Assembly (NCBI GenBank): GCA_038326165.1
Contig: JBBQJT010000037.1
Location: 1-33,968, forward strand
Direction: 5' to 3'
Origin: JAEUUM01 sp038326165
GTDB taxonomy: Bacteria > Bacteroidota > Bacteroidia > Chitinophagales > Saprospiraceae
DNA: 33,968 nucleotides
The position numbers and the translations under genes are program-made. How positions within the stretch are numbered: position 1 is the stretch's first letter; every line of letters starts with the position of its first letter. The notes under the pieces are model-generated. The model was not told the origin of the DNA. It worked only from the letters and a program-made list of their open reading frames with translations, and made no database searches. Shown piece by piece: positions 26,432-33,781 of this stretch.

Positions 26432-26959
26432 TTAAATTCGAATACAACATTTTATGAGTTCCAAATAATCTGGTTGATCGGACACTATTTTATGAACGAA
26501 TTTAGACTTTATTTCACCTTCAAAAATGATGAACACCCCTGGCATTTGAAGTCCATCACTGAGTCTGAGGTTCGCCCCATGTTTGAGTATTGTTGAGAAT
26601 CCAGAAGACCAGTTTTTAAAACCGAACAACTGATTGAAATCACCGTTGGTGAGACCAAAATGTTGGTAAAGTGACAAGGAGGGATCAGAAATGTATTCGG
26701 GATTCTTTATTTTGAATTTTTTGAAGTAAGTGTTGGCAGTTTGATCATCTGACATATGTACATAAATGATCCTAAAGCCTTCATCAATGATTGTATCTTG
26801 AATTTTGGAAATGTTGGACAAAGCTTCTCTACAGAAATTACATCCAAAGTGCCTAAGAAAAACCAATACGACTGGCTTTTCGAAACTATAGGTATGTAAA
26901 TCATTGCCTTCTGAAGTGATGATATCCCTGTGTAAAATCCTGTCGTCAATTAATTCCAT
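26432..26959 (-). CDS. Peroxiredoxin-like (AhpC/TSA_2 type) thioredoxin-fold protein
   Basis: A 175-residue cytosolic protein. The thioredoxin-fold active site is FLRHFGC40-N-F-C43, the C-x-x-C form seen in AhpC/TSA_2 (PRXL2-like) proteins. LHTYSFEKPVVLVFLRHFG and ISDPSLSLYQHFGL fit that family. It has no signal peptide. It may act in thiol-based peroxide or redox handling in the cytoplasm; the exact role is unknown. The stop is separated from the vWA gene by one base. It sits between mdh (upstream, 69 bases) and vWA. Confidence 0.75.
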   Translation of the reverse strand: MELIDDRILHRDIITSEGNDLHTYSFEKPVVLVFLRHFGCNFCREALSNISKIQDTIIDEGFRIIYVHMSDDQTANTYFKKFKIKNPEYISDPSLSLYQHFGLTNGDFNQLFGFKNWSSGFSTILKHGANLRLSDGLQMPGVFIIFEGEIKSKFVHKIVSDQPDYLELIKCCIRI

Positions 26960-27028
26960 ATTGATCCTGATTTCTATCTATTGAATAACCAAATACCTTG
27001 AAATTGGTTCTAAATTCAAGTATAAGTA

Positions 27029-27958
27029 TTAGGAAATTTTCTTAAAAACTTCGATTACTTCACGAACAGCGTTGGCAGAATCTTGTAATAATTTAGACTC
27101 ATCTGAGTTCAAATCCAATTCGATAATTTGCTCAATACCATTGCGACCTAATTTAACTGGTACGCCCAGGCAAATATCTTTCAAACCATATTCACCATTG
27201 AGCATAACACAACAAGGGAAAATTCTTTTTTCATCTTTCAGGATTGCTTCAACCATCTGAGCCGCAGCTGCACCTGGAGCATACCAAGCAGATGTGCCCA
27301 TCAGACGAACCAATTCACCACCACCATCTTTGGTACGATCGATTATTGCGTTTAGTTTATCTGATTCTATTAGTTCAGTAACGGGTATTCCAGCAACAGT
27401 TGTGTACCGTGGAAGTGGAACCATTGTGTCACCATGTCCTCCCATTAAAACTGCTGAAATGTCTTTGGGAGAAACATTCAATTCAGTTGCCAAAAAAGCA
27501 CGGTAACGTGCTGTGTCTAAAATCCCAGCCATTCCAAAAACCCTTGAGGAAGGAAATTTTGATGCTTTAAGTGCTGCGTAAGTCATTACATCCAATGGAT
27601 TAGACACGACAATGATGATTGCATTCTTTGAATGTTGAACGATTTGTTCTGTAACACCATTTACGATTTGTGCATTTGTATTAATTAAGTCATCGCGGGT
27701 CATACCGGGTTTTCTGGGAATACCAGCAGTTATAACGACTATATCAGAGTTTGCGGTGTCCTTGTAATCCTCAGTGCCTGTGAGTTTGGTGCTGTAATAA
27801 TCAATGGGAGCTTGTTGCCAGGTATCCAATGCTTTACCTTTTGCCAAATCACCTTTGATGTCAATAAGTACCACCTCATTTATAAAATCCATATGCGCCA
27901 AAACATTAGCACAAGTTGCACCTACATTCCCTGCTCCTACTACTGTAACTTTACTCAT
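27029..27958 (-). CDS. mdh: Malate dehydrogenase (LDH-like NAD-dependent)
   Basis: A 309-residue enzyme, the length of the LDH-like MDH group. The NAD loop is GAGNVG (8-13), with D33 at the end of the second strand, which indicates NAD rather than NADP use. Substrate residues: R82 and R88 in PRKPGMTRDD (R82 is the residue that distinguishes malate from lactate), R151 in DTARYR and the catalytic H175 in GGHGDTMV. It catalyses malate to oxaloacetate in the TCA cycle in the cytoplasm. A TATCTTTG -7 element lies about 50 bases upstream. The peroxiredoxin-like gene follows 69 bases downstream on the same strand. Confidence 0.95.
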   Translation of the reverse strand: MSKVTVVGAGNVGATCANVLAHMDFINEVVLIDIKGDLAKGKALDTWQQAPIDYYSTKLTGTEDYKDTANSDIVVITAGIPRKPGMTRDDLINTNAQIVNGVTEQIVQHSKNAIIIVVSNPLDVMTYAALKASKFPSSRVFGMAGILDTARYRAFLATELNVSPKDISAVLMGGHGDTMVPLPRYTTVAGIPVTELIESDKLNAIIDRTKDGGGELVRLMGTSAWYAPGAAAAQMVEAILKDEKRIFPCCVMLNGEYGLKDICLGVPVKLGRNGIEQIIELDLNSDESKLLQDSANAVREVIEVFKKIS

Positions 27959-28008
27959 TAGAGAAAAAATATTTATTTGTTAAGTTTTAAATACTTGCAA
28001 TTTCACCG

Positions 28009-28016
28009 CAAAGATA
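28009..28016 (-). promoter_or_regulatory. -7 promoter element (TATCTTTG) for mdh
   Basis: Minus-strand TATCTTTG, a full match to TAnnTTTG, 50 bases before the mdh ATG. It probably drives the mdh-peroxiredoxin-vWA operon. Confidence 0.55.
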
Positions 28017-28144
28017 AGATTTTAGAGGTGAAGTTTCACACCCTTTTGAACACATCATCTGGTGTTTTGTTGATAATTTTTGTAAACTAGACGACTTTTT
28101 AGCTTTTCTTTTTTGAACTTTTAGCATACTTCTTGAAAATCACT

Positions 28145-28152
28145 TAACTTTG
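28145..28152 (+). promoter_or_regulatory. -7 promoter element (TAACTTTG) for the second metalloprotease
   Basis: TAACTTTG matches TAnnTTTG and is 20 bases before the ATG at 28173. Confidence 0.55.
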
Positions 28153-28172
28153 AACTACTTTAAATTCTAATC

Positions 28173-29726
28173 ATGATCAAAAAACTCTTTTTACTCGCAC
28201 TTTCAGTCATTATATTTTCTGTTGTTACAAATGCTCAATCCAATGCCCCTTGTGGAACTAAGGACTTCCATTTGGTCAAGGAGCAATTTTTGAAGAATAG
28301 AGCTTATGCTGAAACGCACAAAGTTGGAGAAAGAAGCATTACTTATGTTCCACTCAAATTTCATATAATAGGAAAAGCAGATGGTTCTGGCGCAGTTGAA
28401 GAAACTGAAGTTTTGGATATGTTGTGTTGCCTAAATGATTTTTATGCTCCAATGGATATCAAATTCTATATCAAAGATGGTTTTGCATATTTCAACAATA
28501 CTACTGTAGCTACAGATCCACGAAGTAATGCTGGCACTTTACAAATGATCAATAAGAAGGTTAAAAACGTAGTGAATGTTTTCTTGGTGCAATCTTTTGT
28601 CCAACCAGGACTTTTGGGATATTATATTCCAACAGCAGACTTTCTTGTAGTGAAGCGTTCTGAAGTGCGTTGCGGAAAGCAAACGATAGAACACGAGCTA
28701 GGACATTACTTTACTTTGCCGCACCCTTTCAATGGTTGGGAAGATAACGATTATGATCCTGCTATTCATGGCAATCCAGTATCTTCAAAGTTCGCTCCGG
28801 GCAACTCATCCAAGTCTCCATTTGGCCCTGTATTGGTTGAGCTTCAGGACAAGAGCAACTGTGCGAATGCAGGTGATTTTATATGTGATACTCCACCAAG
28901 CTATAATTTTTACAATTCTTACCATACTCCTTGTACTGACATCCCATTTGCCAAAGCGGTTAAGGATCCTAATGGAGACATAGTGTTTCCGAATCCAAAT
29001 AATGTAATGGATTACAACAGCAATTGTTCTACTTACGAATTTTCACTGCAACAGCAAGGTATCATCAAAGCTGATTTGACCAGTAGAATTGCTACATCTT
29101 CCGCAAGGAAATTGGTAACTAGCTACACCCCATTTCCAACTGTTACAGATAATGTTCAGTTGACATTTCCTTCAAGTGGTCAGACTCTGGAAACTTTTGG
29201 TTTAACTACACTTGATTGGGAGAATGTACCCAATGCAGGACAGTATTATGTCATCATATCAAATAGTACATCTTTTAGTCTGGGTAGTCCTTTTACAAAG
29301 TTTACGATTGTTACAGAATCCAAGTGGGATGTCACAACTGTAAAAGGAGTCCAGTATTATTTCAAAGTGATTCCAATTGTTGAGTCAAGCTTTTGTCCAC
29401 CAACCATAAGTGTAAATACCTTCACAGCAGGCCAATGGACTGTTTCAACAACAAATATTAAGGAATTATCTTCTCTGAATTTACAAGAAAATCCGGTGCC
29501 ACAAGGTCAAGACTTGCTTGTGAATCTAGAGAATGGCGAGACATTTCAAGCCAATGTTTATGTGACTGATCTGACAGGAAGGAATGTTTATACACGTTTG
29601 AACAATGTATTCAACCAAGGCACAAGTCAACTTGCAATTTCTACTGACGCAATGACAAGTGGTATGTATATCATTACCATGAAATCTGGTAGCGGTATCA
29701 ACAGCATGAAATTTACAGTGCAATAA
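28173..29726 (+). CDS. M43-like zinc metalloprotease with Fn3-like and T9SS sorting domains
   Basis: A 517-residue secreted protein. Signal peptide: KKLFLLALSVIIFSVVTNAQ. The metal site is HELGHYFTLPH (174-184), giving H174, H178 and H184 with E175. A Met-turn-like NNVMDYNSNC follows near residue 275. Compared with the M43 protease at 23136, the stretch between zinc motif and Met-turn is much longer (about 90 residues). Residues ~325-435 form a fibronectin type III-like beta domain (TTLDWENVPNAGQYYVIIS, VKGVQYYFKVIPI). The last ~75 residues (LQENPVPQG... TSGMYIITMKSG... KFTVQ) are a T9SS sorting domain, slightly divergent in lacking the YPNP core. It has its own promoter and a strong terminator. 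Confidence 0.8.
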   Translation: MIKKLFLLALSVIIFSVVTNAQSNAPCGTKDFHLVKEQFLKNRAYAETHKVGERSITYVPLKFHIIGKADGSGAVEETEVLDMLCCLNDFYAPMDIKFYIKDGFAYFNNTTVATDPRSNAGTLQMINKKVKNVVNVFLVQSFVQPGLLGYYIPTADFLVVKRSEVRCGKQTIEHELGHYFTLPHPFNGWEDNDYDPAIHGNPVSSKFAPGNSSKSPFGPVLVELQDKSNCANAGDFICDTPPSYNFYNSYHTPCTDIPFAKAVKDPNGDIVFPNPNNVMDYNSNCSTYEFSLQQQGIIKADLTSRIATSSARKLVTSYTPFPTVTDNVQLTFPSSGQTLETFGLTTLDWENVPNAGQYYVIISNSTSFSLGSPFTKFTIVTESKWDVTTVKGVQYYFKVIPIVESSFCPPTISVNTFTAGQWTVSTTNIKELSSLNLQENPVPQGQDLLVNLENGETFQANVYVTDLTGRNVYTRLNNVFNQGTSQLAISTDAMTSGMYIITMKSGSGINSMKFTVQ

Positions 29727-29752
29727 TAGCACTCAAATATTTTTTATAAGGG

Positions 29753-29786
29753 AAAGTCCTGCTTCTATTTGGAGCAGGACTTTTTT
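29753..29786 (+). terminator. Strong rho-independent terminator
   Basis: AAAGTCCTGCTTC (29753-29765) pairs with GGAGCAGGACTTT (29771-29783): 13 pairs with one G-T, a five-base TATTT loop and a T-rich tail TTTTTTG. It terminates the second metalloprotease gene. Confidence 0.85.
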
Positions 29787-29818
29787 GTTTTTGTGAATAG
29801 GAGATTCAACTAATTCGT

Positions 29819-29826
29819 TATTTTTG
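29819..29826 (+). promoter_or_regulatory. -7 promoter element (TATTTTTG) for the DUF998-like gene
   Basis: TATTTTTG matches TAnnTTTG and is 30 bases before the ATG at 29857. Confidence 0.4.
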
Positions 29827-29856
29827 ATTTTAGAAAGATTGAATATTTATTGATTC

Positions 29857-30534
29857 ATGCAAAACCATACGAAAATGATCAATTTGAGAATGCCTCAAGA
29901 GCAAGAAAGTAATCACAGGGAAGAGATCATATCTCATGTTATCCTTAGGTTTCTAATAGGCATGGCGGGAATATTACTACCCTTATTGTTGGTAGCGAGC
30001 AAGTTGATATACAATGGTGATTTAAGGCTTGAAGATTCCATAAGTGACTATTACGACGATGGTGCTGCCGGGGACATTTTTGTAGGAATTCTTTTTGTGT
30101 TGGGCGCTTTTTTATTTAGCTATAGAGGAAAGGACCCAATTGATAGCAAGACAGCAAATATTGGCAGTCTTGCCGCTGTTGGAGTGGCATTATTTCCGAC
30201 CATGAGTAGTATGAAATGGATTAGCACACTGCATTTCGTGTTTGCAATTCTTCTTTTTTCATGTTTTATTTTTTTTGCTTTGGTTATTTTTCGCAAGCAC
30301 CATCCCAGTGGTATTACCTCCCAGAAAAGAATCAGAAATCAGGTTTATTTGGTATCTGGAATCATAATGATAGTATGTATAGTTGCAATCGGAGTATCTT
30401 TTTTGGGATTTGATGAAGCCGTTCGGAATCAGTACAATTTGGTTTTTTGGTTTGAAGCAATTGCACTTATGACATTTGGATTCAGTTGGATAACTAAGGC
30501 TGAAGTTGTATTTGGGGATATTATAGCAAGTTAA
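29857..30534 (+). CDS. DUF998-like integral membrane protein
   Basis: A 225-residue membrane protein with about six transmembrane helices. DUF998-type marks are the segment SISDYYDDGAAGDIFVGILFVLGAFLFSYRG, the ANIGSLAAVGVALFPT helix, and a LHFVFAILLFSCFIFFALVIF helix followed by a KRIRNQ loop. A soluble ~28-residue charged N-terminus (MQNHTKMINLRMPQEQES) precedes the first helix. Function is unknown for the family. The gene stands alone between the terminator at 29753 and the transposase remnant. Confidence 0.7.
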   Translation: MQNHTKMINLRMPQEQESNHREEIISHVILRFLIGMAGILLPLLLVASKLIYNGDLRLEDSISDYYDDGAAGDIFVGILFVLGAFLFSYRGKDPIDSKTANIGSLAAVGVALFPTMSSMKWISTLHFVFAILLFSCFIFFALVIFRKHHPSGITSQKRIRNQVYLVSGIIMIVCIVAIGVSFLGFDEAVRNQYNLVFWFEAIALMTFGFSWITKAEVVFGDIIAS

Positions 30535-30642
30535 TTGTTAAATCCCTTGAATTCAATATACAAATGCATCAGAAATAAGGTTTTAATCGGAAGGGTAATT
30601 CTTTGGTGAAAAACTTAAAACTTCTGTATAAGCTTTCCGCTT

Positions 30643-30852
30643 TCAGAAATCAAAACAAGAATTAATGGCTGCGATTAATAAACTTGTTTTTCGTCCTTTT
30701 TTACTTTTTTTATTCCTATAATAATATTGGTGCTTGATAATGCCAGCAATTTGTAATGGAGTTTCCCTTTTTAAGCCTTGTGAATTATACTGCATTACGA
30801 GTACCTTTTTTTCTCCACGGCAAAATTCTATTTTAGCAAATCGTCTTTTAAT
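30643..30852 (-). pseudogene. Truncated IS3-family transposase orfB fragment
   Basis: 69 codons open after a TAA, reading RRFAKIEFCRGEKKVLVMQY, then LQIAGIIKHQYYYRNKKS and KKGRKTS. This matches the N-terminus of IS3-family OrfB (the ~40-residue start before the DDE integrase core). Homology ends at about KKGRKTS and the catalytic DDE domain is missing. It overlaps orfA by 25 bases in the -1 frame, the geometry used for programmed frameshifting in IS3 elements. Confidence 0.75.
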
Positions 30853-31108
30853 TTATCAGCAAGATCTTTCTCAACAAGAAGTTCCTTGAGTAATTTATTC
30901 TCTTTTTCTAGTTCTCTAATCCGTGCAAGTCGACCTGGGGTCATACCATGTGCAAACCCTTCTTCGCCCATTGTTTCTGACTTCTTTTTCTAACTGTAAT
31001 AAGTGGCGGGATATAGGCCATAACGATCCAAAGTAGCCTTTACAACTTTTTCTATAGACTCTTTTAGTACAGCCATTTTTCCGTTGCGATGATTCTTTTT
31101 CGTTTCAT
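30828..31108 (-). pseudogene. Broken IS3-family transposase orfA
   Basis: The region is 281 bases, one short of a 94-codon frame. Codons 1-11 (MKRKRIIATEK) and the rest are in different frames; adding one base to the A run (T run on the plus strand, 31076-31080) joins them. The joined product then reads MAVLKESIEKVVKATLDRYG, LYPATYYS, stop, KKKSETMGEEGFAHG, TPGRLARIRELEKENKLLK, with an amber TAG at 30990-30992 where the family normally has a Trp (YYSW), one transition from TGG. The helix-turn-helix and the C-terminal leucine zipper are both recognisable. The element cannot produce a functional OrfA. Confidence 0.8.
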
Positions 31109-31317
31109 AATAGACAAAATTATTATATTTATTGATTAATATTATTGTCTGACTTTTTAAGGGGCTAAAACATTAAACAATCCTAAGACCTAAACAGTAA
31201 AAATCCGACAACCATTCATAATCGGCGATAAAGTGGTATTATTTGCTTATTTTGTTGCCAATTCTCCGATACAAAGGCTGGTAATTAGAAGATTTAAACT
31301 ATTTCAAAATAAATGCA

Positions 31318-32013
31318 ATGTTTAGCATTATCATCCCGACATTCAATGAAGTTAACCTGACAGCTCAGGCAATCAGTAAAATATATGCAACCAATATTGG
31401 ATATGACATAGAAATTATTGTAGTTGATGGTGGAAGTACTGATGAGACTTTAGCCATTGCCAACCAATGCGGAGCCACAGTCATTTTAAGCAAGTGCAAA
31501 GGAAGGGCAGCACAAATGAATATGGGTGCATCAATGGCAAAATATGAAATCCTTTATTTTTTGCACGCCGACAGCACTCCGCCCAATAATTTTACATCAG
31601 CAATTTTTAATTCCTATAACAATGGTGCAATAAGCGGATGCTTCAGACTGCAGTTTGATAATGATCACTGGTTTCTCAAAGCCAATGCGTGGTTCACTCG
31701 GTTTAATGTGAATGCCGTTCGTTTTGGCGATCAAAGCTTGTTTGTTACAAAAGAAATATTTCGAAAAGCGGGCGGTTTTCGTGAAGATTTGCTGCTGATG
31801 GAAGACCAGGAAATCATCAGCCGCCTGAAAAAGTTCGGAAAATTTGAAGTGATTGATGGTTACGTTATCACTTCAGATAGAAAATACCGAGACAATGGCA
31901 TCTATCGGATGCAGTGGATTTTTTTCAAAATTTGGTGCCTTTATTATTTGGGTTATCCACAACACAAATTAGTACAACTTCATCGAAAACTGATTAAGAA
32001 CAATAAATTATGA
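31318..32013 (+). CDS. TIGR04283-type glycosyltransferase (GT2)
   Basis: A 231-residue GT-A glycosyltransferase. Motifs: FSIIIPTFNEVNLTAQAI, IIVVDGGSTDET (nucleotide binding), KGRAAQMNMGA, ILYFLHADSTPP (H-A-D metal site), GCFRLQFD, FTRFN..RFGDQSLFV, KAGGFREDLLLMEDQE and VITSDRKYRDNG. This combination, especially GRAAQMN, RFGDQ and SDRKYRDNG, is that of TIGR04283 (the rSAM/selenodomain-associated, arsenosugar-related group). The donor and acceptor here are not known. It overlaps the following oxidoreductase gene by four bases (ATGA), implying coupled translation. No arsenic genes (arsM, arsS) are in the window, so an arsenosugar role is only suggested. Confidence 0.8.
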   Translation: MFSIIIPTFNEVNLTAQAISKIYATNIGYDIEIIVVDGGSTDETLAIANQCGATVILSKCKGRAAQMNMGASMAKYEILYFLHADSTPPNNFTSAIFNSYNNGAISGCFRLQFDNDHWFLKANAWFTRFNVNAVRFGDQSLFVTKEIFRKAGGFREDLLLMEDQEIISRLKKFGKFEVIDGYVITSDRKYRDNGIYRMQWIFFKIWCLYYLGYPQHKLVQLHRKLIKNNKL

Positions 32014-33446
32014 TGGACAATAATTACGATATAATAGTTATAGGAGCTGGTTCTGGTGGGCTAAGTGTCGGAATGACCATGAATGCGCTTGGTTTTAAAG
32101 TCTTAATGATTGCAAAAACAGACAAAGATATTGGTGGAGAGTGTCTCAATGATGGTTGTGTTCCTAGCAAGGCGCTGATTCACGTGGCAAAAATTCTCCA
32201 GAATGCAAAAACAGCGGAAGCGTTCGGGTTAAAGTTAACAGGAATAGCAGACCTGGGAAAAGCAATCGAGTACGTCACGCAAAGACAGGGAATCATCCGC
32301 AAACATGAAAATGCAACGGAATTACGTAAACAGGGAATTGGCATTGCGTTAGGCGAAGCAAAATTCACGGGCAAAAAAGAAGTAACCGTCAAAAACACCC
32401 GATACGAGGCAAAAAATATCGTCATCGCAACCGGTTCAAAGCCTCGGGAATTAAATGTACCTGGGGTCGAAAATGTAAATTATTTTACGAACAGTTCTAT
32501 TTTTTCAATTGATTATTTACCTAAAAATCTTTTGGTAATTGGAGGTGGGCCAATTGGAATTGAATTAGCGCAGGCATTTAATAGTTTTGGAACCAAAGTG
32601 ATCGTTGTGCAACATGGCAATAAAATTCTAGAGCATGATGATGAGCAGGTATCATCCATTCTTTTACAGCAACTAGAACAGGAAGGAATCAAGTTCTTGC
32701 TCAATGCAGATTTAGAGAGCTTCTCTTCAACCAATAAGGCCAACATAAAATTCAAAAATGGAAAAAACCGTACCGTCGACTTTGACGCTGTCTTTGTAGG
32801 TATCGGACGGGAACTGCCTTTGGATGTATTACAATTACAAAATGCCGGCATTAACACCAAAGATGGAAAAATCATCATTGATAAACACTTGCGAACCACC
32901 AACAAAAAGGTTTATGTATGTGGTGATGTGGCTGGTGATCTGATGTTTTCCCATGCGGCTGAATTTCATGCGCGAATTCTGGTAAATAACTTCCTTTCCC
33001 CATTCAAAAAGAAATTGAACAACGATAATATGTCTTGGGTCACTTTCACTAATCCCGAACTGGCAACATTCGGTCTGAATGAAAAACAATTGCAGGAAAG
33101 GGGAATTCCGTACGAGAAATTAGAACAAACATTTAACGCTGATGATAGAGCAATAACAGACCAATATCAATTCTCCCAAACAATACTTTATATAAGCAAA
33201 GGAAATTTTTTAAAAAAGGAAAAAATCCTCGGTGGGACAATGATAGCCCCAAATGCGGGTGAAATAATACAGGAATTGATCTTAGCCAATACCGCAGGAT
33301 TATCAACTCAAGAAATTTTCAATAAAATTTATCCGTATCCAGTGGCTTCGAGGGTTAACCAGCAGCTAATAGTAAAGCATAAACAAAAAATAATATCTCC
33401 CTTTTTGAAAAAATTAATAAAAATCGCCTATAAATTATTCAGCTGA
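32010..33446 (+). CDS. MerA/Lpd-like FAD-dependent pyridine nucleotide-disulfide oxidoreductase
   Basis: A 478-residue flavoprotein. FAD-binding GAGSGG (12-17), redox-active C45-L-N-D-G-C50 in GGECLNDGCVPSKAL (the C-x4-C of MerA, glutathione reductase and Lpd), ATGSKPR, the NAD(P) loop GGGPIG (178-183), and the second FAD motif VYVCGDVAGD. No N-terminal heavy-metal domain and no C-terminal Cys pair are present, so it is not a classical MerA. The C-terminal dimerisation segment has YPYPVASRVNQQ where the His-Pro...Glu dyad (HPYPT...E) is usual, so the base catalyst appears changed. Substrate unknown. It overlaps the TIGR04283 gene by four bases and a small membrane gene by one base. Confidence 0.85.
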   Translation: MMDNNYDIIVIGAGSGGLSVGMTMNALGFKVLMIAKTDKDIGGECLNDGCVPSKALIHVAKILQNAKTAEAFGLKLTGIADLGKAIEYVTQRQGIIRKHENATELRKQGIGIALGEAKFTGKKEVTVKNTRYEAKNIVIATGSKPRELNVPGVENVNYFTNSSIFSIDYLPKNLLVIGGGPIGIELAQAFNSFGTKVIVVQHGNKILEHDDEQVSSILLQQLEQEGIKFLLNADLESFSSTNKANIKFKNGKNRTVDFDAVFVGIGRELPLDVLQLQNAGINTKDGKIIIDKHLRTTNKKVYVCGDVAGDLMFSHAAEFHARILVNNFLSPFKKKLNNDNMSWVTFTNPELATFGLNEKQLQERGIPYEKLEQTFNADDRAITDQYQFSQTILYISKGNFLKKEKILGGTMIAPNAGEIIQELILANTAGLSTQEIFNKIYPYPVASRVNQQLIVKHKQKIISPFLKKLIKIAYKLFS

Positions 33447-33598
33447 TGGAATGGTGGGAAACTTTTAAAGAATGGTTTTTAAGCCTTGGCGAAAAATACA
33501 ATGTCAATCCTTTTATTTTTGGAGGGATTTACGTGGGGGCAATTCCGTTTTTCTTTCTGTGTCTTTATTGGACTATAAAAAATATAAGGGATAAATAA
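33446..33598 (+). CDS. Small membrane protein (N-terminal part of a possibly interrupted gene)
   Basis: 50 codons beginning MEWWETFKEWFLSLGEKYNV, followed by a hydrophobic helix (FIFGGIYVGAIPFFFLCLYW) and a basic end IRDK. The ATG overlaps the oxidoreductase stop codon by one base (TGATG), so coupled translation is likely. After TAA (33596-33598) the same frame continues open to 33781 with further membrane helices, which suggests the two pieces were once one protein of about 110 residues. Confidence 0.55.
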   Translation: MEWWETFKEWFLSLGEKYNVNPFIFGGIYVGAIPFFFLCLYWTIKNIRDK

Positions 33599-33607
33599 TC
33601 ATCTGTA

Positions 33608-33781
33608 TTGCCTGTGTTGCTTACTGGGTTGTTTTTTATTTCGGCCTATTTGTACCTCTTAGTAGTTGGTAAAAATATTCCAATTTGGGTTTATTTTTTT
33701 ATTGGCCTTATGGTTTTGTACGGGATTTATTCAACAATTATTAAGATAAAGAAAAAGACAAAAAATGAAATCCAACGATGA
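33608..33781 (+). CDS. Small membrane ORF, probable C-terminal part of the preceding gene
   Basis: The same reading frame as 33446-33598, open from 33599. It could start at TTG 33608, GTG 33614 or TTG 33617; there is no ATG before residue 35. The product has two hydrophobic helices (LTGLFFISAYLYLLVVG and IWVYFFIGLMVLYGIY) and a basic tail IIKIKKKTKNEIQR. It makes sense as the back half of the protein starting at 33446. Whether it is translated on its own is unknown. Confidence 0.35.
   Translation: MPVLLTGLFFISAYLYLLVVGKNIPIWVYFFIGLMVLYGIYSTIIKIKKKTKNEIQR

Larger units (their letters stand above)
30535..31317. other. 783-bp stretch holding an IS3-family remnant
   Basis: The stretch contains no intact gene. 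Its minus strand carries the broken orfA (30828-31108) and the truncated orfB (30643-30852) of an IS3-family element. Possible element edge: minus-strand TGTCGGATTTTTACTG starting at 31210, 102 bases before orfA, fits the TG start of IS3 ends but I found no matching partner. About 105 bases on each side are without recognisable features. Confidence 0.6.

Noticed and set aside
31318..32013. Firm arsenosugar biosynthesis assignment
   Set aside because: Only the glycosyltransferase family hints at it. No arsenic methyltransferase or radical SAM partner is in the window.
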